In this document: positions 46,229-58,549 of the stretch, piece after piece | How the letters are laid out: each line of letters opens with the position of its first letter | Numbering within the stretch: position 1 is the stretch's first letter | Origin: Circinella umbellata | Lineage: Eukaryota > Mucoromycota > Mucoromycetes > Mucorales > Lichtheimiaceae | Direction of reading: 5' to 3' | Assembly: GCA_025093555.1 (NCBI GenBank) | Contig: JAIWNF010000033.1 | Coordinates: 186,001 to 250,000, forward strand | DNA: 64,000 nt | Program-made: the position numbers and the translations under genes | The notes under the pieces: generated by a model | The model's input: only the letters and a program-made list of their open reading frames with translations | The model's database searches: none | What the model was told of the DNA's origin: nothing

Positions 46229-49200
46229 GATTTGAAAATAGTATCAATGTATAAATAAAGTAGTAGAAGAAAGTTATGAAAAGAGAGAGGCAAAAATAAA
46301 AAAAAGAGAGCTAAGCACAATGAAAGGAAAGTAAGAAAAAAGAAGTGAAAGAGAAAGGGTAGACAGCCAAAGAAAAAGATGGACTCTTTTTGATACATGG
46401 CTCGCGCGGGTGATTTTTTCTGGGGGTCTGTGTGTATTATTGTGATATATGAGTGGGAGTGCATTTTGGATAATGGATAATTAGATTTGGGGGAGAAAGA
46501 AAATAAAAAGTTAGTTAATAAAGGGAGTGAAAAGAAACAATCTTCTCTCTATTTCGCTCAATCGGGTTTCACCGGTTCTTCCATATGAAGTGCTTTTCCT
46601 TATTTCGTTATTATTATAAGTATATGAAGAACTTTTTTTTAATCTATAGGACTTTATAATGATGATCGTATTTATAAATATACAGCAACAATTACTTATA
46701 TGTAATAAGGATAATAAGTAAAAGAAAATTGCCACTAGGGTAACATTTCATTTCATTTTGTCTTTTATTTTATTTTATTCTACATTCCATCTGTGCTCCC
46801 GAATATAAATGAAAGAGGCAAGCTTTTTTTTAGTTATATTTATGATATGACCAAAGTCAACAACAACAGTGCACCAATCTGTCTATTTTTCTCCCATCGT
46901 CACACTTTGTTCCCTATTGAACACCCCCCTTGAACTTTTTTTTGGTCAATATGATGTTATGCGTATGTGTGTAATCCACTTCTCGTGAACCCGTGCGGTT
47001 TTTACTTTTTGTGTTGCTCCCATAAATCCCGTGGTCAGTGCTTGACGACCGGTGATCAGTTTTTATTCTCTTGTCAGTAATCCCGGGCGATCTGATTTAC
47101 TCATGACTCCGCGAGTGGAATAAAAAATTCAAAAAAGACGGAATGGTACTTTTTTTTGGGGGAGAGGGGGGAGGGAAGGAACGAAGGAAGACAAGAAAAA
47201 ATGTTGAGGAAATAGGAACTTGACATCATACCATAACTTCATCAGATAAATATTCAGATAAAGTCATATAATAGTAATAATAATTAGGTTCATAGTAACA
47301 GCTTTTTTTCCATCATCCTTGTCTCATCAAAATATAAAACGAAGTATGGGTATTATATACAGTTCTTATTCATAGTTGCTTCTTCCATAGTCCTTATGAG
47401 CTCTGTTGTGCGAACAGGAAAAGGGGAATAAATGATTAGGCTGTGTTATAATCACAGTCAATTTATAACACATTATGTATAATAATCTCGAACAAAATGA
47501 TGGTAATTGGAATTACTAGTCGTTTTTTATATAGTTCTATTAGCATGATATAAACCTCAGGGCTCTGTCTTATGGTTATAATTTAGCATTATACAAGTAG
47601 ATCATGATGGGTAGACCGAAAAAAGACGTTTTAGCTACTCCTTCCAAGATATATCATTGTGTACTAAGACACTCCTTCTTATTATTATTTTTTCTCTAAA
47701 TCAATTAGCCTATGACGCCACTTCCTTTATATCGCTCCTTTTATTCACCCAGCTTACTATAACTCGTATCATATATGCGTCAAATTGAAAAGGAGGAAGT
47801 AGGAGAAGGCGGGAAAACCTGTTCAATTCGTGCAATCCTTTATATATTGGCTTATATTATATCATGGAATATCTCATCAATCGCCCTTGTATGTAAATCT
47901 TTTTGTCAAGGAAACGCACTGAACTCGGATCTTTTTCTTTATTTTCATTATTCCTTTCTGTTCTTTTTTAAAATAAAATAAAATAAACAACCCCCAGTTA
48001 CTTTTTCCCCTTCTTGGTACAAATGTGTTATTAAGTTTTGTACCATCGATATTTTTTTGTTTAGATCACCCCCCTTTTTTTTCTCCTGTGAAGTGTCACA
48101 GCATATTATAATTGTGTAATAACATTTTTTTTTCTAGTTTTCCTGGGTTCTTTTCAAAAAATGACAATGAGAAATAAAAAAGAGAACCATGACAAAATGT
48201 TTTAGTAGTGCATTACCATTCTGGTGGGTTCCGATAAGAATAAGGTCTACAGTATTTGTTTGCTTTTTCTCTCCTCTTCGCCTCCCCCCCCCCAAAAAAA
48301 AAAGTAACAGCTTCATTTTTTTTTTTTGCCCTTTTACTCGTCATCATCATTATTATCAACATCAATCGAAGCCATACAATAATAGTATTAATACTTGCAC
48401 ATAGTTTAAATCAATTAAGGAACAAAGAATTACCTAATGTATCTTATGACAGACATCAGCATAATATAAAAAAATCACTTGACCTTGTGTTCAATATCGA
48501 ATCTGAACATCTTGAGTTAGAAAAAATGACATACACGCTCTTTTGAATGCATATGCCAAATTTCACAGGATCAAAACAACAAAAAGAACAACAGCTGCCT
48601 TAATTATAAATGATACATTATAATTTTTTTTTGACATAGGGTATAGTTTATAATATTACATGTCATAACTTAAGAAGCTGATTTTGTTGTCAGGCATATT
48701 CCCACGCACGCACATGTGTGTTTTTTAAGCAAAAATCATGATTGCATTGACAACTCTATATTGTTGCCATATTTTTTATTATCATTATCATATTAGTAAC
48801 ATGTCAAATTCCGGGATGTATTATTATTTGATGCATTGATCTGAGAGACATCTAATTACTATTATAATCATTATAAAAAATAAGAGGGGAGAGAGAAGAC
48901 TAAAAAAAACAAATAAAAGGGAGAGTGGGTTGTGAAGAGGCTTAGTTAAGTATAATCAAGCAACAGGAGTTGAAAGGAAAAAAAGAAACACTATCTATAG
49001 ACTAACATCCTTTATTTTCTGCGTATAATTTTAAACATCCACGCATGTAATATACTTGCTAAACCCGAAGAAAAAATCTTTATTATTATTATTATTATTA
49101 TTATTATTTATTATGTAAATATGTGTACGAATTATGCATAATCGTTATTAAAGCATCTATGCGCTTTTTTGTGTTTACATCTCGACATCATCCAAGATAA

Positions 49201-51779
49201 TGTTTTACCGATAAAGGCGTGTATGTTAACAGACTTTGTTGTCAAAATTTTATCAATATTATCCTTTTCTAGTGAGTTTATATTTTTTGTTTTTTATACT
49301 GTTTATGATGCAGATAAGCAATTATTATTATCGTCTATTGCACGCGTGTATTGGTATGTGCCTCGATCATTTTACTTATAAAGCTCTCCTTTACGGATTA
49401 TCCTCTCCCCTTCCCCCTCCCCCCCAAAAAAAAAATAGTTTGAGAGAAGAAAGAGGTAACTTGTACTAGACCAGTAAACCCTATTTCTTATTTACAAAAG
49501 GCGCGATCGGATGAACTCCCAAAAAGAATAAATCACGTCTGGGATCCGAGCTCCCTTCGTGAAACCAAGCAAATAATCATGGGAAACGCGGTGTTACCTA
49601 AAAAAAAATCAAATTACTTGAGGCTTTTTATTTTATTATGCGGTGTCTTCCTTCCTACTCTTCATCATATACATAACAACAAAGAGTGGGTTTATAAAGT
49701 TTTTTCTTTCTTATTTTGTATTCCAACAAGTTTTTTTTTTTTGAGTTGCGGGACTACTATACCGACTGTAGTCTTATGTATTACAATGATTAGATTGAGA
49801 AACTTTTGTTGTAATGAAAATTGTTATTTACGCCTTTGAAAGAAAAATTAATCTTTTTATTATGCAAGATTGAAAATCCAAGAATTTACTTAATAGCCCG
49901 TGAAACGACATCAAACGCCATAGATCAAATGGTTTTTTCTTGTTATAATCAACTGATAAATTTATATACCTTTTTTTGTGCAGAGTATAAGACCATTATT
50001 ATTATTATTATTGTTACGCATAAAAGTATTCATCCCCCCTAATTTTCATTATCGATTTTGTTTTTGCTTCTTGATTGCCCCGGTGCTTAATTCTCCTCCG
50101 CTTCCCTCTCGCCACTAACACCATATCAAACTGACCCCATGATCTTACACACGGATTCTCTATTATATTGCTAATGATAAAAAGAATATACATCTGTATC
50201 ACTTCAAAAATGTTTTTGTTAAACAACTTCTCTTTTTGTTTTGTGGTCACATTATCAAAATCATCACCACTCCCGGACACGTGTAAGCTTTTGGAAACTT
50301 TTGAAGACCCATCATCATTCATTCCATGTATGATATGTGTGTATGCTTTTGCTTCTTTCTGCATATGATACAATCAAAAGAAAGTTTAAGAGGGAATTTG
50401 TTTATTATGTTCTGCTGCTGTGTTTTGGTAGCTGTGGAACAAGTACCAAAATATTTTCCCCCAACCTTTACTACTTGTAAAAAAGCTTTTATGACAGTAG
50501 AAAAAGCTGCCGGACACAATGCAAAAAACTATAAACAAATATGTCTAATGTGTATACTGGTACAGTACGTATAACAATAACAATATCAAAAATAAGCGAG
50601 ATTTTGTAATAGATTAACAATTGTCGTTGCTCCATGATATGATAGTAATAAAATTATCGATTATCAACATTATGGTTGATAAAAAAAGGAGATATTGACT
50701 CTACCACACCATATTGACTACTATATATATTATATCTGAACATAAAGTGACATTTATTACTTCTCACTACTGTATTATAATTTTAATTAGTTTGCTTAAT
50801 TCGTAAAAGAAACGTTATGGTATATCGATTTTTTTTCGAACTTATATAAAAGATACGTACACGTCATTTAGTTATTACGTGCTTGATGAGTGTTTTAGGA
50901 TATTGTGTGGATATTTCAAAGATTCCAAGTGTTTCATTTCATTTTTTTTTTGTGGTATAGTATCAGTAGAATACCGCAAAAGTACTACAATAATAATAAA
51001 CATTGCGGAAATGGTTGTAGTAAACTAGTTATCAAAAATATATGTAATTAAGCCTTGTCAGAGAAGAACTTTATGATAAGCCATCATTTAGAGTACGTAT
51101 GTATTATTGTTATCAGATTAAATAAAAGAACAATAAATAACTACGTAATAGCGGTTGTTTTATATATTTTTTTACTTTACAAAATAATTTTTTATCATGA
51201 GCATGTATGGTATAGGAGCACATAATTGTGTGAGGCCACAGTATAAATGCATACGTGATTTAGACGCGTAATGCTGAAGATAACTATGCATGTACTAGTC
51301 ATTGTACAAGTTTCGTTTATCTATATTAGTTTTAGCTATTTTCTCCTCAGCCGTTTCATTGTCAGGGTTGCTATATAAAGGGGCTATTTGTGGCATACAA
51401 ACTACTCAAACCTCAATGTTGTACACGTACGTAATAGTAATATTTTATTTCGGCACTTGCAGTATTATTGAAATTCTGTCATTTTTACAATCATACTTAT
51501 TGTTAAAAAACGAATTTTGCACTATTTATCTGGTCCTATCAAATATCATATAAATAGCTCTATTCCAATAGATTCATATAAAGCGCTTTGTTCTTTATTC
51601 TTACCACTATTAAGAATGCTGGCTTCTCATTATCTGTAGTTCTTACAAGAAAGAAAACTATCAAAACCATTAAAACCATTAATGGTAACACCATTATTCC
51701 TGTAACAACTATTATCTCTTATGCTCGCAGCTCACAAATCAAATCACCAATCAGCTGGAATACTGATAATAGATAGTAA
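46229..51779. other. 5.5-kb gene-poor region
   Basis: No gene was recognised. The part near 46229-47200 is the likely promoter of the Zn2Cys6 gene (purine-rich; G-run near 47155-47175). Further on are C-runs (48280-48292, 49411-49424), a TTA repeat (49078-49109), many T-tracts and only short low-complexity frames. Several 60-120-codon frames at 49.2-50.6 kb lack recognisable protein features. Confidence 0.5.
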
Positions 51780-52483
51780 CACCACGGCTAAAAATTGCAT
51801 GCAATTACCTAATTCTCTATGAATATGAATTTATAGGCTATGAAATGTAATGCTTCTCTATGAATATGTATGAAAAAAGACAGCCGTTCATTTTCATGGA
51901 AATAAATCCATGAATCTTTATTACAAAAATTAACGAATCTGAGTGAGAATGTATGACTCTGAATGATATATGAATCTGCATAAAATTGAACAAATATCTA
52001 TAAAAAAAATATCTATGAATATGAATGAAAATGAATGCTTTGTAAATATGAGTGATAATCTGTGAAAACGCATACTTATACTTTGTAAACCCATGATCGT
52101 TTGACGAGAAGTAGTATTCCCAAGGACTTCTTTTACTACTTTTCTCATTATCTCACATAGTTAATGACCCACAAAAAGAAAATTTTATTATTCAGAGTGC
52201 CTATCATAATATAGTAGAAGTGGTCTCAACAGTGTTATATCCGCAGTATAATGTATATGCTCATAAAGTAAAATATATATCATTTAGAAACTAGGCTACA
52301 AAGCATCAATGAATCTGCATGAATCTGCTTATAAATAGGTAATGGATATGACTGAATATCTGTGATTTTGCAAAGATCTATGGATCTCCATGAACTGATA
52401 CATTTCATACAAATTCATGTCAATAGTGATCATGCAGATTCATGGAAATCCATTCATTTCTACTACTCATTTTAGCCGTGGTG
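51780..52483. mobile_element. Candidate MITE, 704 bp, TAA target duplication
   Basis: Perfect 14-bp terminal inverted repeats (CACCACGGCTAAAA at 51780-51793; reverse complement at 52470-52483) are flanked on both sides by TAA (51777-51779 and 52484-52486), a 3-bp target duplication as made by PIF/Harbinger-type elements. The inside lacks a transposase frame but carries many short degenerate repeats such as ATGAATATGAAT and GAATCTGCATGAAT in both orientations, especially near each end. If one extra flanking A/T is counted with the ends, a TA duplication would instead suggest Tc1/mariner. It is most likely a non-autonomous DNA transposon. Confidence 0.78.
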
Positions 52484-52486
52484 TAA

Positions 52487-53426
52487 TACGTGCTTACATT
52501 TGGCTCAGTTGGATAAGAGATAAAATGAGAGACTGAAAAACAAAAAATATCTTTCTACTAAATGCAGCAGCTCTTTTTCATACGTAATGATAAGGGAGTA
52601 AGAACGTATTCGAGGTGTACAATTTTTTTTTTCATTCATGGAGTTCATAATAACATAAAGCTTATAATAGGCTGTCAATGATAACTTGCGTAAAATAATT
52701 AGAATACAGTAATAAGTTTTACCAAAAGTATATATTCATTTTTATATAAAGAAAATAATAGAAAATGAGAAAATAATAAAGTCAGATACATACAAGCGCC
52801 AAGAATATGATTACTTTGTTAAGTTTTCGTTGTTACTTTCAAAAACACACATGGGTAAACAGAAGGAATATCAATTTTTGCTAATATTCTATTTCTCAAA
52901 CAATAACTACCGAATATGTTGTACATGCCATATTATTTAGCAGAAAATACCACTCTATAGATTTATACCCCCCTTCATACTGTAACGGTATTTACTTCCA
53001 GTTTTTTTTTACAAGGCAAAATTATCTACGTACGTAATCTAACGAGATCCAATCAAGATGCTATAATTTAAAAAGAATAAAAAATGACAGCAAGTTAATA
53101 AATGAAGTATTATTAACACATACTCATAATAATAACAGTACTGTTATTAGTACTAGTCAGGATATTTTAATTCACAATTATCGCTGTATCTTCGCTTTTT
53201 ATAAGCAAATTGAAAGGAGCCTGTCGGATGAATATTTTTTATAAAAACATCGCTTTCTTATAAAATTCTTTCATAATATATAAAAATAAAGTGACAAGGA
53301 TGCAATTATTACCAAGTAGGAGCTCAATGTTCGTTTCCTTTCGAACACACTAACCTGCAGTTAATACTTTTTATTTATTTATATGGCTCCTTGTGGATGG
53401 TCCCCGCCATACAATGGTATTGCGCA

Positions 53427-53464
<38 letters not shown>

Positions 53465-54670
53465 TGGAAAAAACATCACAACACCATAAGGTTTGAAGAG
53501 TATCCACAGAGAAACCGCCTAGAAACCTTGTAACCAAGAGTTTCAAAGATTATGTTAGCTATCTTAGAAACTAGAGTTATAATGAAAAGATATGTCATGA
53601 AATATTAGTAAAAAAATAAATAAATTAATACCATGCTCTTTAAAATAGGATAATGGGGGAATAAATATAGTCATGAAATTAAAATATTTACACTTCATTG
53701 CATGTGATGGCACAAAAAAAACCTGTATGTGCGTATGTGCATCTACATACTCGTGTGAAGTCTGAATGTGTGAGTAATGAGTGATAACTTTGTCAGTCTT
53801 TGTGTGAAACACTTTGATTTTATATAACTTTTTTCATTCCAACTTTAATTTCTCGTCCATTCTCATGATAGTATGTTGTCATTTTGATATGCTACCTAAC
53901 TGGTATAAACGGGTCGATATATTGTTCTACACTGCTTTATTTTTAATATTATCCTGGATCAAGCAAGAGATCAGAGAAGTAAAAATTCAATTGCTTTATT
54001 ATAATCAAAGCTTAATATATTACAAAATTGGAATAGTGTTACGGCCACGTTGGTAACAAGACCTTCGTAGTAACGTTAAAACAGGTAAAATAGAGATGAA
54101 ACAACTAAAATAGTTTATGAATAAGATAATGGGTTGTTTTAAAAAAAACAGGACACTCGTGGATGGTGATGGGGTTGATCAACCAACACTTGAAGACTCA
54201 AAATATATTCAAAAGTACAGTAATTCGTTTATTTTAACTTTTTTATAACACAATGAATTTTACTAACACTGTACTAGCCAAATGCCCTAGTATAATCAAA
54301 GATGCGAATTTTTCAAATACTATAGAACATCCACGCTATTTCTATTACTATTTTTTTTGGCAAATTTTTCTCTGTTACTTTGATAAATCTACACCGTGAT
54401 GTATAGTATAAAAAATAACTCTCTTTATGTTGTCCACATAAAAAGGAACATTAAATAATGAACCCGATAAATATACATGTGAGGTGTTAGAGCATTTCTT
54501 CTAAAATTTTATAGTAATTCACTCTTTTATTTATGATGATATACAAAGAAATAATATCTTGATAATGTGTGGAATGGATGCTAATAATTTAACAAAGTGG
54601 AAATAATGATGATAGATGATGATGATTATACAGAACCAGCCGGGTATAATAAACAATCAACACCATATGT
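52487..54670. other. Intergenic, 2.2 kb
   Basis: No coding sequence was recognised. It contains a 29-T tract at 53430-53458 preceded by an unusually GC-rich stretch, and a tRNA A-box-like string at 52501 without a matching B box. The right end is the 3' region of the MFS gene. Confidence 0.5.
53430..53458. repeat. 29-base T tract after a GC-rich block
   Basis: Twenty-nine consecutive T follow about 50 bp of relatively GC-rich sequence (53382-53429, with GGTCCCCGCC and TTGCGCAGCC). It could be a Pol III-type terminator, a retrotransposon tail read from the other strand, or slippage. Nothing decides between these. Confidence 0.6.
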
Positions 54671-57571
54671 TTACTTGCGAACCTTGGTTTGAAGTTCGTA
54701 ATGTTGGATAAGGAAAGTTGAAATAAAAGCAAGGGACGCCATGGCAATGGTTGAGATATAAGCATAACGAATAGCAACTTCGTAAATGTCAAGAACAATT
54801 TCCAAAACGTCACTTGGTAATAATTCACGGACTTCGTTCATTGATTGTCGAGCAATTTCAATATACTATAAACATATCCATCATAGGTTAACTTAACATA
54901 TGTTTCTATCCAAATAATTTCTTATTCAACTATTTTCGTATATCTCCCCTATGCCATATCCCCATTTCCGTATCATGATTCCTTTTTTTGCAGAAATGGA
55001 TACACGTATATATATATTGCTTTTCACTAGTATTTATTCATCATTATTAAACACCTTACCTTTTCTGCATCAGGTCCAGTGATTTTTTCAGCCAAGTTAG
55101 TTTTAACAACTGCTTGGAAAATTGCTGTAGTGGCGGAAATACCAATAACACCACCTGCAGAGCGGAAGAGGTAAGACATACTGGTAATAGTGGCCATTTC
55201 TATAAATATATTATAAGAGCTATTAATAACACTGCCGAAAAGAACCATACCGATTTTCATGATAACACTAGTGTCTCTTATATAAGCTTTACCAGCGGAT
55301 CCAACGCACGATAACATAGCAATCAAAGTAGTTGTAATTATAACGCCCATACTGACACCATCACCAAACAAACACGCCATAATAAAGTAGATAGAAGTAT
55401 CTCTTGTCCAAGTACTATAACCAATCATGGAAAGTAACAAAACGAATGAAAAGAAAATGGTAATCTTTCTGTATTCACCAGTACGAGACATGTAAACACC
55501 CGATAATACAGAGCCCGTTGATACACACAGAATCTTGGGTAAAAAGTAAAGACCGGACGTTGTAGGCGATTCGCCCAATAAACCCTAAAGAAACCAAATA
55601 TTGAGGTTCCCATTTTTATATAAGTAACAATCTAACAATACTAACGCACGTAAAACACATTCAATGATAACTTTGCTAATTTTTGTTTACCTGGATATAT
55701 AATGGTGTAATGTAAATAGTGGCTGTTGTACACATGAGAGTCCAGAAATTAACAGATGAAGAAGCAAGTGGTGTTTGGGATGAAATGATATGCCATGGCA
55801 TAAGCGGATTGCGAGCAACCTTGGCTTCAACAACACAGAAAACGACAGCCAATACAATGGATACACCAAGACAGCCAACAACAAGAGGATCTGACCACGG
55901 TCGCAAATTACCACCCATGGATGTAGCTAATAAGAAAGCAACTACTGCAGATACAATTGAAATTGCACCCAAATAATCGATTTGCTTCAAACGTTCCATT
56001 GTGGTTGAGTTATCCTTTTTTTCCTTCAGATTGTAGTTTGTCAAAAGACATGATGCTGTATAGATCGTAACCAACAAAATTGGAAGATTAATGTAGAAGC
56101 AATATCTCCAGCCTACGCTATCCGTAATAAAACCACCCAAAGGACCGCCAATTACAGATCCCAACTATATATATATATATGTATGTATGTATTTATATTA
56201 GCCATTATAATCACCCAATTCCAGAATCACTATATAATACCATATCATATATTTATATGCAAAAAAATTATTTTGCTTTCCCAAACCAACTTTGTTTATA
56301 TCAACACTCTTCCCCTTTTCTTCTTATTGAACAGAGTGTCGCAACTTACACCATACGCCATATTACCATAACCTTGATATTTACCGCGTTGACGTAATGG
56401 AACCAAATCACTGGTAATGACAGTAGTAAGTGTATTAATACCACCGCCACCTAGACCAGCAACTGCACGGGCTGCGACTAAAGTCCACATATCCGGAGCA
56501 GCACCACATAATAATGATCCGATAAAGAAGAGAATTGTTGCAAACAGCAAAGCAGACTTTCGTCCGAATACATCGGAGATCCTGTTATTAAAGTAGAAGT
56601 TAAAAAAGGAAGAAAAGTAACAGTTATTTAATTTGAATAGAAAAAAAAAGTTTATCGATAAATTGCCAAACTTTGTCTGGATATGTCTGTGTACACTATG
56701 TTCATGTATCCAAGGTATCACAAACTCTACTTTACCTTCCATCTGCGTGAGTAAATAGTTTTTTTGGTATGAATATTATATCCATAATGATTTTTTTTAA
56801 AAGTCAGTTATAGCTTGCACAAAATATATAATAATAGTGTGATACACATGTAAATATGATTTTTTTATAATAACGAGAAAAAGAAAGACTTACACAGAGG
56901 TTGTAGCGCAGTGAAACTAAGCATATATGAGGTTGCAACCCAAATAATCTCATTCGATCTATAAAAATAAAAATATGTTATAATATAATCAACTGAAATA
57001 ATTTCCTACTTCTTTTCCACTTTTTTTTTGTTGCTCCGAACCTGCAGCTTCACACATCTTTATAATCAGGAACAAGATAAAGAGAAAAACCATTACCTTT
57101 TAAACTCAGTGCCGATTTGAGCATAAACAGTAGCAACGATTGATGCATCCAGTGAAGCTAGCGAAACAGCAACATATAAGCTATAATAATGTAAAAATAA
57201 TAATAATATTAGTAAATAAATGATATAGTCAAAAAAGAAAGAAGTTCATGATAGTCATCTATATAAAAACATGATAATTACGATGCAAGGACGGTAACAA
57301 GCGATGCACCGTTTAATCTTTTTGCCACAATATCTTCCTCCTCCTCCTCCTCCTCCGGAGCCACGGCCTCGTCGTTAGCACTACTGTTGCTAACGCTTAT
57401 ACGGCGGCTACGTTTGCTGCTGGCGATAGATGGTGGGTTGGAAGTTAAAATGGTAATACGGTCATCATTGTCGTCACTATTTGAGTCAGCTAAAGTCTTA
57501 TAATCATGAGGGGAAAGTGTGTTATGATTATCCAAGAGGGGAGTATTTTCCTCGTTCTTTGCGGTAACCAT
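54671..57571 (-). CDS. MFS transporter, DHA2-type (multidrug or vacuolar amino-acid H+ antiporter family)
   Basis: Eight exons (57571-57282, 57180-57097, 56958-56894, 56742-56736, 56581-56350, 56164-55691, 55584-55060, 54865-54671) give 623 residues. A hydrophilic acidic N-terminus of about 85 residues is followed by the transporter: SLASLDASIVATVYAQIG (TM1), IIWVATSYMLSFTALQPL, YGRISDVFGRKSALLFAT (the MFS motif A between TM2 and TM3), AARAVAGLGGGGINTL, the motif C-like LGSVIGGPLGGFITD and GWRYCFYINLPI, which is typical of DHA2 drug:H+ antiporters and the Vba vacuolar basic amino-acid transporters. About 14 membrane spans are expected. The YGR codons come from a 7-nt microexon; without it the frame and the conserved QPLYGRISDVFGRK motif are lost. 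The substrate is unknown. An in-frame ATG 111 bp upstream was not chosen because it gives an unsupported hydrophobic extension. Confidence 0.88.
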
Positions 57572-58549
57572 AGTGGCAGCTAAAAAAAAAAAAGGTACGC
57601 AGCAAGAAGCAAAAAAAAAAAGAGTAATCTTGAATTCTGACAATTTAAAAGAAATGGTGAAATGTACAGTCACTCGACACATAAATTTTGGAAAGCTTAT
57701 AGCACAAATCGGTAAAATATTTGTTCCGTTCCCCTTTACTTTTTTTTTAGTATTAACTTAATGATATACAACAGAAAATTTCTAGGTTACAAAGGTAATA
57801 AATTATACGGCCAATAATCATATCAACGCATCAAGAATCTGTTTTTCCTTCAAAACTCAAAATATTTGTGTTGTTTCTATGAAAGTTTATTTTTATCAGT
57901 TATTTGCTGGTGTTGTTGATTTTATTTTTGTTGCTGCAAGTGCGGATTTTTCTTTCTTTCTGCAACAAAAAGTTACACTAATTATTGAGATACCGAAGCT
58001 CGGTCTGAGGAGATTTCGTCAAGAAAAGTAATGATTGGTTGAATGTTTTCATACTATTCGCCCTTGTGGGTAAGTTGACACTTGCCAAGTTTACTCATTA
58101 ATCTATGATCTGCTTTCTAAATAAAGTTATTATCATACTTGGGTTGGGTTATCATATCTGCATTGTAAACAAAGAGGAGCATCACATCATCTATCAGTTA
58201 TTTGCAATGTTAGTATTATATTGTGTATCCGTGAAATTCAAACAAAAAAACAAAAACAAAAAACAGAAAACAAAAAACAGAAAACAAAAAACAAAAAACA
58301 AAAGAACAAAAACAAACGTCAAAAAGTCAATTTCATTTTCCAAACTTGATTCAACCGTTACACAATTTTACGACCAAACTTACTCTATTTTCCTCTTGGT
58401 GTTTAATTTCGTACGCCTCTCTCCCTTTTTTTTTTTTCACTACTTCACACTCCTTCCTTTTTTTCTTCACTTTCTAAATTTCCTCCCTCTTTTTTTCTTA
58501 TTGTTCGACTTAATGGAAATTCGGCAACAACGATAAAAAAAAAATAATC
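57572..58549. other. Divergent promoter region, MFS and CSC1-like genes
   Basis: This 1 kb lies between two start codons. It holds the A-rich tandem repeat at 58241-58316 and a pyrimidine-rich tract at 58415-58500 just before the CSC1-like start, a common arrangement in fungal promoters. No gene was recognised. Confidence 0.5.
58241..58316. repeat. A-rich imperfect tandem repeat
   Basis: Repeats of AAAAAACAGAAAACA and close variants run for about 75 bp, about 230 bp upstream of the CSC1-like start codon. Confidence 0.85.

Noticed and set aside
52501..52600. TGGCTCAGTTGG resembles a tRNA A box
   Set aside because: No B box (GGTTCGANTC) at the right distance and no acceptor stem or cloverleaf could be formed.
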